In this document: in pieces, positions 41,953 through 50,815 of the stretch
How positions within the stretch are numbered: position 1 is the stretch's first letter
Layout: each line of letters starts with the position of its first letter
NCBI RefSeq assembly: GCF_025465545.1
Contig: NZ_JAODMK010000040.1
Coordinates: 62,001-126,000, forward strand
From: Naasia sp.
Lineage (GTDB): Bacteria; Actinomycetota; Actinomycetes; Actinomycetales; Microbacteriaceae
Direction: 5' to 3'
DNA length: 64,000 nt
The notes under the pieces: model-generated
Seen by the model: the letters and a program-made list of their open reading frames with translations, nothing else
What the model was told of the DNA's origin: nothing
Databases searched by the model: none
Position numbers and translations under genes: made by a program

Positions 41953-44082
41953 CTAGCGGCGGCGGCCCGAGTCGATGGCCTCGTCGAGGAGAAGCATCAG
42001 GGCCTGCAGCTGGATGGAGCTCTCCGCAGTCACGTCGGAGTCGTCGCCGTCGAGGGCGCGGGCCGCGAGGCCGGCCTTGCTGTCGATGAGCTCGGCGATC
42101 TTCGAGTCGATCGTGTGCGCAGCGATGATGCGCCACGCGGTCACGGGGACCGCCTGGCCGATGCGGTGCACCCGGTCGATCGCCTGCTGCTGTTCGGCGG
42201 CCGTCCAGGACAGCTCGGCGAGGACCACGTCGGACGCGGCCTGCAGGTTGAGGCCGACGCCGGCCGCGGTGAGCGAGCAGACCGCGGCCCGCACGTCCGG
42301 ATCGTTCTGGAAGGCGTCGATCTCCTTCTGCCGGGCGAGGGCCGTCTGGTCCCCCCGGATCGACACGGTTCGGATGTCGCGGCGGGCCAGGATCTGCTCC
42401 GCCTGGTCCATCACGTCGATGTGCTTGGCGAAGAAGACCACCTTGCCCACCGAGCGCGCCAGTTGGGCGGCGTAGTCGGCCGCGAGAGCCGCCTTCGCCT
42501 GGCCGATCTTCCGCACCATCGTGAACACGTTCTCGCCGGTCTTGGCCGCCTTCGACTCGTCGAGCTCGGCCTGCGCGACGAGACGGACGACCTCGGCGCG
42601 CTCGGTGCGGCTGACGGAGGCCGGGTCGGTGCCCCGGTTGCCGAGCACCGCCCGGTACCGGGTCAGCAGGCGCGAGCCGAGCTCCCGCTCGGCCTGCCGG
42701 ATGGAGCGGCCCAGGTCGTCGTCGAGCTCGACCGGCAGGTCGACCACGCGCTTGGCGGGCAGGTCTGCTGCGACGTCGATCTTGCGGCGGCGCACGATCC
42801 CCATGTCGATCACGGCCTTGCGCGCCTCCGGGAAGAAGCCGAAGTCGGCGGGCGTGAGCCCGGTCTCCTCGAGCCGCGACAGCAGCGTCGGCCGCGGTCC
42901 CTTGTCGTCGATCCAGCCGAGGAACTGCCAGATGGCGCGGAAGTCCTCGACGCTGTTGATGAGCGGCGTTCCGGTGAGGGCGATCATCAGCGGGTCGCGG
43001 TTGCGCTCGCGGAGGCTCGCCGCGAGCGACAGCACGTTGCGCGAGCGCTGCGAGGTGAGGTTCTTGATGAAGTGCGCCTCGTCGACGACCATGCCCTTGA
43101 AGCCGAGGGTGCGGAGCCAGCTCATGTGCCGGTCGAGCACCTCGTAGTTGATGACGACGACATCGGCGAACGCGTCCAGATCCTCGCCGTCGCCGTGGAT
43201 CACGGTGGCGCGGCGGGTGGGCGTCCACTGCTCCACCTCGCGCGCCCAGTTCATCTTGACGACGTTCGGCACGACGGCGAGCAGCGGATAGGCGTCGGCG
43301 ACGGAGGCCGCGATGAGGCTCTGAGCGGTCTTGCCGAGGCCCGGCTCGTCCGCGAGCAGGAAGGTGCGGTGACCGCGCTGCACGCCTTCGAGGAAGCGGG
43401 ACTGGTGGTCCATCAGCTGCAGGCCGGCGGGCGCGAAGCGATCGCGATCGGTCGGGTCGGGCAGCACCATCGTCGCCGCGTTGCCGCCGGAGCCGTACTC
43501 GAAGCTCTTGAAGAGCGGGCCGATGAGCTCCCAGTTCGCCAGGCGCCGCGCGGGCACCGGCGGCACGTATGCGGCATCGAGGTCGGGGGCCAGGAACGGG
43601 TTGGCGAGCTGGCGGGCGCGCACCGATCCGGGGATCACCTGGCGCTCGGCTGCCTCGCCGGACGCGGCCGGCCCCTGCTCCGGCTCCTCCTCGGCGACCT
43701 CGATGCCGGCGTCCTCGAGCATCCGCCGGCGCAGCGACCTTGCGGCGTCGCTCGGCGCCTTGTCGCTCTCCAGCAGGGCGATGAGGGAGGTGTCGCGGGC
43801 CGCCGTCTTGGCGAGGATCGTCGCGACGCCGTCCAGCCGCTTCAGCAGCTCGGCGCGCTCCGGCTCGGTGACCTCGGTGTCGGCCTTCGCCCGCTGGCGC
43901 TCCTCACGCATCAGCAGCGCGATCACCTGGAACTTGGTGCGGTTCGCGGGACTCACCGGGCCCCGCTGTGCGGCGCCCTCGATCTCGCGCACGGCGCGCG
44001 CCAGGACGGGGATGATCCCCTCGTTGTCAGCGGTCTTGCCGCCTCGCGCACGCGTCGCCTGCGCCTGGCTCGATCGAGCCAT
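41953..44082 (-). CDS. SNF2-family DEAD/DEAH ATPase
   Basis: 709 residues. The N-terminal ~220 residues are an unrecognised, partly charged region (helical, with a variable acidic stretch). The ATPase core has motif I ADEPGLGKTAQSLIA, motif II VVDEAHFIKN, motif III ALTGTPLINS, and the helicase C part with FAKHIDVMDQAEQIL, AVCSLTAAGVGLNLQAASDVV and AIDRVHRIGQAVPV. This resembles SMARCAL1/HepA-type remodelers of DNA or RNA-DNA structures. ATG 44082 follows GAGGAGG. No partner genes suggest a role. Confidence 0.9.
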   Translation of the reverse strand: MARSSQAQATRARGGKTADNEGIIPVLARAVREIEGAAQRGPVSPANRTKFQVIALLMREERQRAKADTEVTEPERAELLKRLDGVATILAKTAARDTSLIALLESDKAPSDAARSLRRRMLEDAGIEVAEEEPEQGPAASGEAAERQVIPGSVRARQLANPFLAPDLDAAYVPPVPARRLANWELIGPLFKSFEYGSGGNAATMVLPDPTDRDRFAPAGLQLMDHQSRFLEGVQRGHRTFLLADEPGLGKTAQSLIAASVADAYPLLAVVPNVVKMNWAREVEQWTPTRRATVIHGDGEDLDAFADVVVINYEVLDRHMSWLRTLGFKGMVVDEAHFIKNLTSQRSRNVLSLAASLRERNRDPLMIALTGTPLINSVEDFRAIWQFLGWIDDKGPRPTLLSRLEETGLTPADFGFFPEARKAVIDMGIVRRRKIDVAADLPAKRVVDLPVELDDDLGRSIRQAERELGSRLLTRYRAVLGNRGTDPASVSRTERAEVVRLVAQAELDESKAAKTGENVFTMVRKIGQAKAALAADYAAQLARSVGKVVFFAKHIDVMDQAEQILARRDIRTVSIRGDQTALARQKEIDAFQNDPDVRAAVCSLTAAGVGLNLQAASDVVLAELSWTAAEQQQAIDRVHRIGQAVPVTAWRIIAAHTIDSKIAELIDSKAGLAARALDGDDSDVTAESSIQLQALMLLLDEAIDSGRRR

Positions 44083-44277
44083 GGTCCTCCTCGAATAGGT
44101 CCGCACAGGGCGGGGTTCGGGTCGAGCGGTCGGTCCTCATCTTCAGGACGCGCCGATCGAGGATCTCCCTGTCGAGCCGAGCAACCCGAAAGCCGGGGTC
44201 GGTTCGTGCAGATTGCGGGATTCCGGGGTCTATTCTAGCGCGCCGGACCGCTCCCGGCGGCACAGGCGCGGCGCGGC

Positions 44278-45819
44278 TCAGGCCGGGGCGAGATCCTCGG
44301 TGGCGGGACCCTCGATGCGGGTCCCGTCGGCACGGAACCGCGAGCCGTGCAGCGGGCAGTCCCAGGACAGCTCCTGGTCGTTCCAGGTGACGACCCCGCC
44401 GAGGTGGGGGCAGACGGCGCTGACCCGCCGGGAGACCCCGCCCACGGTGCACACGCCGACCGGCTTCGCTCCCGCACTGCCGACGACCCCTCGCCCCTCG
44501 GAGGGCGGGGCAGGCTCGCGGGCCGCCTCCGCTCGCGCCCAGCCCGTGACCGCCAGGGCGCCCACCTCGAGGTTGACCCGGGCGCCGGTCGCGAAGCCGC
44601 CGGGCCGCGTGACCCGCCGCCCGATCACCTTCGCCCAGGGCAGGTGCCCGCCGAGGATCTCCGCGGAGATCCGGATGCCGGCCGCGACCGCGTTGGCCAT
44701 CCCCCACTTGTCGAAGCCCGTCGCCAGGTAGACGCGCCGTCGGGATCGGGGCAGCCGGCCGATGAAGGGGATCCGGTCGGCGGACCGGTAGTCCTGCGCC
44801 GACCAGGCGTGCGTGCGCTCCGCACCGGGGAAGTGCGCGAGCGTCCAGGTCTCGAGGTCGGTCACGAGATCCCGGGGATGCGGATGGGCCCCCACCCGGT
44901 GTCCGTTGCCTCCGACGATCAGGATGTCCGCGCCGTGCAGCGCGCTCGGCAGGTCGGCCGGGACGACCGGCGTCGTGCGGAGGCTCCGGCCGGGCGCGTC
45001 GAGGGAGAGGTACATGCCGAAGTCTGGCGCGACCTCCCCGGCGGGCACCCGGAACGCGAGGGCGTAGGAGCGCGACGGCTCCAGCTTGGCGAAGTAGAGG
45101 CCGCGATCGAGGAAGGGCATGCCCGTCGCGAGGACGACCTGCGCGGCCAGGACGTCGCCCTCGGTGGTGACCACAACGCTGGGACGATCCGAACCGCCCG
45201 CGCGCACCCGCGTGACGCGGACGCCCTCGACCAGGGTGCCGCCGCGGGAGCGGACGTCGGCCGCCATCGCGCGCAGCACGTCCATCGGATCGAACTGGGC
45301 CTGGTCGCTGAGCCGGACCGCCCCGAAGGCGGGAAAGGGCAGCTCCAGCGCGGTGACCTTCTCCACGGGGAGCCCGAGCCGACGCGCGGCCAGGTGCTCG
45401 CGGTCCACGTCGGCCGCCCCTTCGGGCGTTCCGGCATAGGTATAGGCGTCACGGCGCTGGTACGGCACCGAGTGGTCGTCGAGGTAGCGCAGCAGCCACT
45501 CGAAGCCCTCCCGGTTGGACTCCACGTAGGCGGCGGCGTTCTTCCGGGCGGTCTTCGCGAGCATCGCCGAATACCGGGCGCCCTGCAGCAGGCTGAGCTT
45601 GGCCGTGGTGTTGCCGGTGGCGAGCCCGCCGACTCCGATCGCGTCGATCACGGCCACCCGCTTGCCCGCCCGGACGAGCAGCAGGGCGGTCACCAGCCCG
45701 GTGAGGCCGGCCCCGACGACGACCGCGTCGTACTCGGCGCCGGGGGCGAAGTCCGACGCGGGATAGGTGGCTCCGTGCTCGGCGAGAGGGGTGTTCCGGT
45801 CGAGCCACAGCGACGTCAT
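44278..45819 (-). CDS. FAD-dependent oxidoreductase with C-terminal Rieske domain
   Basis: 513 residues. Residues 1-~400 are a D-amino acid oxidase-like fold: AVVVGAGLTGLVTALLLVRAGKRVAVID (dinucleotide fold), GNTTAKLSLLQG, and YLATGFDKWGMANAVAAG near the C-terminal FAD contact. The last ~85 residues are a Rieske [2Fe-2S] domain with CPHLG and CPLHGSRF. This fusion is common in actinobacteria and bacilli and is of unknown substrate. TAGCGT six bases before ATG indicates a leaderless message. Confidence 0.9.
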   Translation of the reverse strand: MTSLWLDRNTPLAEHGATYPASDFAPGAEYDAVVVGAGLTGLVTALLLVRAGKRVAVIDAIGVGGLATGNTTAKLSLLQGARYSAMLAKTARKNAAAYVESNREGFEWLLRYLDDHSVPYQRRDAYTYAGTPEGAADVDREHLAARRLGLPVEKVTALELPFPAFGAVRLSDQAQFDPMDVLRAMAADVRSRGGTLVEGVRVTRVRAGGSDRPSVVVTTEGDVLAAQVVLATGMPFLDRGLYFAKLEPSRSYALAFRVPAGEVAPDFGMYLSLDAPGRSLRTTPVVPADLPSALHGADILIVGGNGHRVGAHPHPRDLVTDLETWTLAHFPGAERTHAWSAQDYRSADRIPFIGRLPRSRRRVYLATGFDKWGMANAVAAGIRISAEILGGHLPWAKVIGRRVTRPGGFATGARVNLEVGALAVTGWARAEAAREPAPPSEGRGVVGSAGAKPVGVCTVGGVSRRVSAVCPHLGGVVTWNDQELSWDCPLHGSRFRADGTRIEGPATEDLAPA

Positions 45820-45825
45820 CCGCTC

Positions 45826-45831
45826 ACGCTA
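45826..45831 (-). promoter_or_regulatory. -10 box of leaderless Rieske oxidoreductase
   Basis: TAGCGT, six bases, then ATG 45819. Confidence 0.5.
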
Positions 45832-45838
45832 GCCGCAC

Positions 45839-45844
45839 TAGGGT
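45839..45844 (+). promoter_or_regulatory. -10 box before lacI-type gene
   Basis: TAGGGT, nine bases before ATG 45854; no SD. Back to back with the oxidoreductase promoter. Confidence 0.4.
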
Positions 45845-45853
45845 GGCCTCACC

Positions 45854-46840
45854 ATGGCAACCATCTACGAGGTCGCGGCGCTCGCCGGGGTCTCGCCTGC
45901 CACGGTTTCGCGGGTGCTGAACGGCACGAGAGTGGCCGAGGATCTCGCCGGCCGGGTGCGCGCTGCGGCGGAGGAACTGGACTTCACGCCCAGCCGCACC
46001 GCCCGCTCCCTGCGCCGGCGGCACTCGGAGCTGATCGCCCTCGTGATCCCCGACATCGAGAACCCCTTCTTCACCGCCCTCGCCCGCGGCGTCGAGGACA
46101 CCGCCCGCGCTGCCGGCTACTCGGTGGTGCTGTGCAACACGGACGAGGACACCGACCGAGAGTCCACCTACCTCCGGATCGCGGCGGCAGAGCAGATGGC
46201 GGGGGTCATCCTCGCTCCCGCCGGCGAGACCAGCGACCTGGGCAGTCTCGCCGGTCGCCCGGTGGTGGCCGTCGATCGGAGCCCCCATGGTCACGACATC
46301 GACACGGTCACCGCGGACAGCATCGGTGCAGGCCGGGCGGCCACGGCGGCACTCCTGGAGCGTGGCCGCACCCGGATCGCCTGCATCACCGGACCGGCCG
46401 GGGTCGACACCTCGGAGGACCGCGCGCAGGGCTGGCGGGACGCCATCGAGGCGGCGACCGGCAGAACGCCCGATCCGTCCCTCCTGCGCCACGCGGACTT
46501 CCGCTTCGACGGCGGTCGGGAGGAAGCGGGGCGGCTGCTGCGCTCCCTGCCCCGCGTGGACGGGATCGTCGTCACCAACAACCTGATGGGAGCCGGGGCT
46601 CTCGCCGCCGTCACGGCCGCCCCCGGGTCGCTGTCCGCCGAGGGGATCGCCATCATCGGCGACCTCCCCTACTCGGCCCTCGTCCCCGCCGGCGTCGCCA
46701 TCGTCTCCCTGCCTGCACGGGAGCTCGGCGAGGAGGCCGCGCGCCTGCTCCTCGCCCGGATCGGCGGAGACGCCTCGCCACCTCGGCGGGTCGTCCTCGA
46801 CGGCGTGGCCTCGTCGCTGCGCGCGCCGATCCCCGGCTGA
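45854..46840 (+). CDS. LacI-family transcriptional repressor
   Basis: 328 residues. The helix-turn-helix MATIYEVAALAGVSPATVSRVLNG is followed by the hinge and a periplasmic-binding-like domain (ALVIPDIENPFFTALARGVED, TADSIGAGRAATAALLERGRTRIACITG). A LacI-type palindrome GAAATCGATTTC lies 13 bases after its stop, in front of the sugar isomerase gene, so it most likely controls that gene and responds to its sugar. Autoregulation is less likely, because no operator is seen before its own start. Confidence 0.92.
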   Translation: MATIYEVAALAGVSPATVSRVLNGTRVAEDLAGRVRAAAEELDFTPSRTARSLRRRHSELIALVIPDIENPFFTALARGVEDTARAAGYSVVLCNTDEDTDRESTYLRIAAAEQMAGVILAPAGETSDLGSLAGRPVVAVDRSPHGHDIDTVTADSIGAGRAATAALLERGRTRIACITGPAGVDTSEDRAQGWRDAIEAATGRTPDPSLLRHADFRFDGGREEAGRLLRSLPRVDGIVVTNNLMGAGALAAVTAAPGSLSAEGIAIIGDLPYSALVPAGVAIVSLPARELGEEAARLLLARIGGDASPPRRVVLDGVASSLRAPIPG

Positions 46841-46852
46841 GTGCTTGCCCGG

Positions 46853-46864
46853 GAAATCGATTTC
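46853..46864. promoter_or_regulatory. LacI-type operator
   Basis: Perfect 12-bp palindrome GAAATCGATTTC with the central CG typical of LacI-family operators, 338 bases upstream of the isomerase start. Confidence 0.65.
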
Positions 46865-46902
46865 TGGCACGCTGAAACTCCGCTGTCGATCAAGGAGGAT
46901 GG

Positions 46903-47181
46903 GTGAGCGTTCCGGCAGTGCTCGGGGGCGCCAGAGGCGTCCGCCGCGGGACGATCCTCGCCTGCCGCTCCGGCGAGCGCCTCGGTTCCGCCATCGGCAG
47001 GCCCCTCAGGTTCCGCCGCTGGCAAGCCGCTCCGGCGCCCGCCCACCTCGCCCGTCCCGTCCGGCGGCCTCCCGGCACGCTCCCCGACGCCCTCTCGGAC
47101 CGGCGGCACGACGAGCACTCCTCGGCCCCGCCGCTCGCGCATCCGCTGGCTGACCGGCGGCTCACCGTCCTTCCCTCCTGA
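46903..47181 (+). CDS. Doubtful frame in the isomerase leader
   Basis: A 92-codon open frame rich in Arg and Pro fills the long leader between the operator and the isomerase gene. It begins with GTG four bases after a strong AAGGAGG site, which is the only solid support. An ATG in another frame also follows the same SD at 46899. The composition is not like a folded protein. It could be a leader peptide or noise. Confidence 0.25.
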   Translation: MSVPAVLGGARGVRRGTILACRSGERLGSAIGRPLRFRRWQAAPAPAHLARPVRRPPGTLPDALSDRRHDEHSSAPPLAHPLADRRLTVLPS

Positions 47182-47201
47182 ACGACAACGAAAGGAACGG
47201 C

Positions 47202-48839
47202 ATGTCCACGTACACCCTTCCCGCACCGGCGACGCGGCCCACCGCGGCCCCCAGGACCGCGTACCTGATCGCGAGCGGCGACCTCCGCGAGAGCGCCAAC
47301 ACCGCCGGCTGGCCCACCCAGAAGGCGATGGAGGACTCCCTCGGCACGGCCTTCGGCGAGCTCGGCTGGAGCATCGTCCGCGCCAACCCGATCGACCCCA
47401 AGACCGGACACGGCTTCATCAGCAGCCAGCGCATGGGCATCGAGACGTTCAAGGGCATCCCCGTCGACGCCCCGCTGATCGTGGCGGAGGCGGTGTGGCA
47501 GTACAGCCACCACGTGCTGAGCGGTCTGCGCACCCACCAGGGACCGATCCTCACCGTCGCCAACTTCGCGGGCGACTGGCCCGGCCTCGTGGGTCTCCTC
47601 AACCTCAACGGTGGACTCACCAAGATGGGCGTGGCCTACTCGACCATCTGGAGCGTCGACTTCACCGACGACTGGTTCAAGCAGGGCATCCGCAGCTGGA
47701 TCGAGACCGGCACCATCGCGCACGACGCTTCACACGTGCGCGACCTGCCCGAGCTGCCCGACTCCCCCGAGAAGGAGCTCGGCCAGGCGATCGCCGACCA
47801 GCTCCTGCGCGACAAGGCCATCATCGGGGTGTTCGACGAGGGCTGCATGGGGATGTACAACGCGATCATCGACGACGAGCTGCTCAACACGACGGGCATC
47901 TACAAGGAGCGGCTCTCGCAGAGCGCGCTCTGGGCCGAGATGCAGAAGGTGACCGACGAGGAGGCCGCCGCGGTGGGCGAGTGGCTGCTCGCCAAGGGGA
48001 TGACGTTCGAGCTGGGCTCGGACGAGAAGACCGAGCTCACGCAGGCGCAGCTCGACTGGCAGTACAAGATGTACATCGCCGCCCTGCGCATCGCCGACGA
48101 CTTCGGCGTCGACGCGATCGGCATCCAGTACCAGCAGGGCCTCAAGGACCTCTCGCCCGCCAGCGACCTGGCCGAGGGCCTGCTCAACAACGTGGACCGG
48201 CCGCCGGTGACAAGCCGGGACGGCTCCCGAGTGCTCTGGGAAGGACGCGCGCTCCCCCACTTCAACGAGGTGGACGAGGGCGTTGCGGTGGACACCCTCA
48301 TCACCGACCGGGTCTGGACCGCCATGGGACTGGACCCGGCGAACACGCTGCACGACGTGCGCTGGGGCGAGGACTACGACGGCCAGTTCGTCTGGGTCTT
48401 CGAGATCTCCGGCTCCGTTCCGCCCTCGCACTTCGCCGACGGCTACCAGGGCGCGGTGGGCAAGCGGCAGAGCCCGGTGTTCTTCCCGCTCGGCGGCAGC
48501 ACCATCTCCGGCGTCGCGAAGCCCGGCGAGATCGTCTGGTCCCGGGTCTACGTGATGGATGGCGCCCTGCACCTCGACATCGGTCGCGGCACCGCGGTGG
48601 AGCTGCCCGAGGAGGAGACGAACCGCCGGCTGCAGGCCACGAACCCGGAGTGGCCCATCCAGCACGCGGTGCTGCACGGCGTGACCCGCGACCAGCTGAT
48701 GTCGCGCCACAAGGCCAACCACGCCCAGGTCGTCTACGCGCCGGACTCCGAGACCGCGGACAAGGCGCTGCTCGCGAAGGCGGCGGTCTTCGCCGAGCTC
48801 GGCGTGCACGTCCACCTCGCAGGTGACGTCAAGATCTGA
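47202..48839 (+). CDS. L-fucose/arabinose isomerase family protein
   Basis: 545 residues. The sequence resembles the FucI/AraA-type isomerase superfamily (RMGIETFKGIPVDAPLIVAEAVWQYSHHVLSGLR, HQGPILTVANFAGDWPGLVG, GVFDEGCMGMYNAII, IGIQYQQGLKDL), interconverting an aldose and ketose with a divalent metal. The actual sugar is not clear and no kinase, aldolase or transporter is adjacent. An AAAGGA SD precedes ATG. Control by the LacI protein upstream is likely. Confidence 0.8.
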   Translation: MSTYTLPAPATRPTAAPRTAYLIASGDLRESANTAGWPTQKAMEDSLGTAFGELGWSIVRANPIDPKTGHGFISSQRMGIETFKGIPVDAPLIVAEAVWQYSHHVLSGLRTHQGPILTVANFAGDWPGLVGLLNLNGGLTKMGVAYSTIWSVDFTDDWFKQGIRSWIETGTIAHDASHVRDLPELPDSPEKELGQAIADQLLRDKAIIGVFDEGCMGMYNAIIDDELLNTTGIYKERLSQSALWAEMQKVTDEEAAAVGEWLLAKGMTFELGSDEKTELTQAQLDWQYKMYIAALRIADDFGVDAIGIQYQQGLKDLSPASDLAEGLLNNVDRPPVTSRDGSRVLWEGRALPHFNEVDEGVAVDTLITDRVWTAMGLDPANTLHDVRWGEDYDGQFVWVFEISGSVPPSHFADGYQGAVGKRQSPVFFPLGGSTISGVAKPGEIVWSRVYVMDGALHLDIGRGTAVELPEEETNRRLQATNPEWPIQHAVLHGVTRDQLMSRHKANHAQVVYAPDSETADKALLAKAAVFAELGVHVHLAGDVKI

Positions 48840-48861
48840 CTGACACCCTTCCCTCGCCCAC

Positions 48862-48919
48862 GTGCCCGTTCCGGCGCGAAGTGCCCCTTGCAGCGGGCAC
48901 TTCGCGCCGGAACGGGCAC
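48862..48919. repeat. Palindromic repeat, family B copy 2
   Basis: Two perfect 25-bp arms (48862-48886 and 48895-48919), each starting GTGCCCGTTCCGGCGC, with an 8-base loop. It follows the isomerase gene and precedes the psuG promoter, so it may act as terminator or insulator. Confidence 0.85.
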
Positions 48920-48942
48920 TTCGGGCGGGGAGGTCCGCTCGG

Positions 48943-48948
48943 TAGGGT
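48943..48948 (+). promoter_or_regulatory. -10 box of leaderless psuG
   Basis: TAGGGT, six bases, then ATG 48955. Confidence 0.55.
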
Positions 48949-48954
48949 GAGCGG

Positions 48955-49869
48955 ATGTCCCCCTTCGAGCCCTCCCCCGAGGTTGCCGCCGCCCTCCAGG
49001 AGGGCAGGCCGGTGGTCGCCCTCGAGTCGACGATCATCTCCCACGGCCTCCCCCGGCCCCGCAACCACGAGGCCGCCGTCGAGTTCGAGGAGATCCTCCG
49101 CTCCCGGGGCGTCACGCCCGCCACCATCGCGGTCCTCGACGGAGTGCCCCGCGTCGGCCTGGACGCCGAGGGGGTGCGCCGCATCGCCGAGGAGGACCTC
49201 GCCAAGGCGAGCGTGCGCGACCTGCCGATCCTCGCGGCCCGCCACTCCAGCGGCGCCACGACCGTCGCCGCGACCGCCTTCCTCGCGGCCCGCGCCGGGA
49301 TCCGGGTGTTCGCAACGGGTGGCCTCGGCGGTGTGCACCGCGGCGCCAGCTCCACCTTCGACGAGTCAGCCGACCTCAGCACCCTGGCCGGCTGCCCGGT
49401 CGCGGTCGTGTCCGCGGGGGTCAAGTCGGTGCTCGACGTGCCGGCCACCCTCGAGCGTCTCGAGACGCTGAGCGTGCCGGTGGTCGGCTACCGCACCGAC
49501 GTGTTCCCGCTGTTCTGGCTCGCGGCCAGCGACCTGCCGCTCGACTGGCGAGTGGACTCCCCCGAGGAGGTCGCCGCGATCCTCCGGGCCCAGGAGGCCG
49601 CCGCGGATGGGCGCCTCGATCGTCCCGGGCTGCTCGTCGCGAATCCGATCCCGGTGGAGCAGCAGTGGGATCCTGCTGAGCACGACAGAGTGCTCGAGCA
49701 GGCCTTCGCCGCGGCGGCGGAGGCGGGCGTGCGCGGCAAGGCGGTCACCCCGTTCCTGCTGGGGTACATCGTGCGCGCGTCGGGCGGCGTCTCGCTGGAG
49801 GTCAACCTCGACCTGGCCCGCAACAACGTCCGCGTGGCCGCGGACATCGCCATCGCGCTGGCCGCCTGA
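48955..49869 (+). CDS. psuG: Pseudouridine-5'-phosphate glycosidase
   Basis: 304 residues. It cleaves the C-glycosidic bond of pseudouridine 5'-phosphate to uracil and ribose-5-phosphate. Family markers: GRPVVALESTIISHGLPRPRN, GVPRVGLDAEG, SGATTVAATAFLAARAGIRVFATGGLGGVHRGA (catalytic and metal-binding region) and GKAVTPFLLGYI. The kinase that makes its substrate follows after four bases, so this is a psuG-psuK operon. The message is predicted leaderless. Confidence 0.95.
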   Translation: MSPFEPSPEVAAALQEGRPVVALESTIISHGLPRPRNHEAAVEFEEILRSRGVTPATIAVLDGVPRVGLDAEGVRRIAEEDLAKASVRDLPILAARHSSGATTVAATAFLAARAGIRVFATGGLGGVHRGASSTFDESADLSTLAGCPVAVVSAGVKSVLDVPATLERLETLSVPVVGYRTDVFPLFWLAASDLPLDWRVDSPEEVAAILRAQEAAADGRLDRPGLLVANPIPVEQQWDPAEHDRVLEQAFAAAAEAGVRGKAVTPFLLGYIVRASGGVSLEVNLDLARNNVRVAADIAIALAA

Positions 49870-49873
49870 ACCG

Positions 49874-50770
49874 ATGGAGGCCGGTCCGCGCATCCTGGTG
49901 GTCGGGGACGTCATCGACGACGTCCTCGTGCGCCCGGCCGGTCCGATCCGGCCGGACACCGACACGGTCGCCACCATCGAGCGGCGCCCGGGCGGCTCCG
50001 CCGCGAACGTGGCGGCCTGGCTCGGCTTCCTCGGCGCGTCCGTCGACTTCGTGGGGACGGTGCACGCGTCCGACCGGGATCGGCACGCCGGGCTCCTCGA
50101 GGCGGTCGGCGTCACGACGCTGCTGCTGCCCTCCGCGGAGCCGACGGGGACGATCGTCCTCCTCCTCGAGGGCGAGGTGCGGACCATGCTGACGGCGCGG
50201 GGCGCCAACGACCTGACCCGGCCGGAGTCGGTGCCCGCTGGGCTCCTCCGGGCGGCGGGTCATGTCCACCTCACGGGCTACTCCCTGTTCGCCTCCGACC
50301 CACAGGGCTGGCGGCGCCTCCTCGCCGGCGCCGCCCCCGCGACCTCCTCGGTGGACCCCTCCTCCACGGCCTTCCTCGAGGAGTTCGGCGTCGACCGCTT
50401 CCTCGCCACGACGGCCGGCGTCGACATCGCCTTCCCCAACCTCGACGAGGGCAGACTCCTCACCGGAGGCAGCACTCCGGACGACGTGGCGGCCGCGCTG
50501 CTCGAGCACTATCCCGTCGTCGCGCTCACCCTCGGCCCCGACGGCGTCCTCGTGCGGACCCGCTCCGGCCCCGTCCTGCGCCTTCCCGCGGTGCGGCCGG
50601 AGGGAGGAGCGCTGGACCCCACCGGGGCGGGCGACGCGTTCGCCGCGGGGTTCCTCGAGCGCTGGTGCGCCGGGGCGCCGCTGGCCGACGCCGCGACCGC
50701 GGGGGTCACCACCGCCTCTCGAGCAGTGGCGATGGTGGGCGCGCGGCCCGCCCCCGCCGCAGCGCAGTAG
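49874..50770 (+). CDS. psuK: PfkB-family kinase, probable pseudouridine kinase
   Basis: 298 residues, ribokinase/PfkB fold. Visible: RPGGSAANVAAWLGFLGASVDFVG (GG ribose-binding) and the signature 2 DPTGAGDAFAAGFLERW with the catalytic Asp. It follows psuG directly, so pseudouridine is the likely substrate. The stop codon TAG sits inside the first unit of the 8-bp tandem repeat. Sugar kinases of other specificity cannot be excluded from sequence alone. Confidence 0.85.
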   Translation: MEAGPRILVVGDVIDDVLVRPAGPIRPDTDTVATIERRPGGSAANVAAWLGFLGASVDFVGTVHASDRDRHAGLLEAVGVTTLLLPSAEPTGTIVLLLEGEVRTMLTARGANDLTRPESVPAGLLRAAGHVHLTGYSLFASDPQGWRRLLAGAAPATSSVDPSSTAFLEEFGVDRFLATTAGVDIAFPNLDEGRLLTGGSTPDDVAAALLEHYPVVALTLGPDGVLVRTRSGPVLRLPAVRPEGGALDPTGAGDAFAAGFLERWCAGAPLADAATAGVTTASRAVAMVGARPAPAAAQ

Positions 50771-50815
50771 CGCAGTAGAGCAGTAGAGCAGTAGAGCAGT
50801 AGCGCAGTAGCGCAG
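50764..50815. repeat. 8-bp tandem repeat array at psuK stop
   Basis: Six full units GCAGTAG[CA] (50764-50811) and a partial seventh. The psuK stop is the TAG of unit one, so copy-number change would not alter the protein. Each unit carries TAG. Confidence 0.85.

Noticed and set aside
41953-44082. SNF2 ATPase as part of a phage-defence system
   Set aside because: It has no nuclease, methylase or DUF partner next to it; the neighbours are a peptidase and an oxidoreductase.
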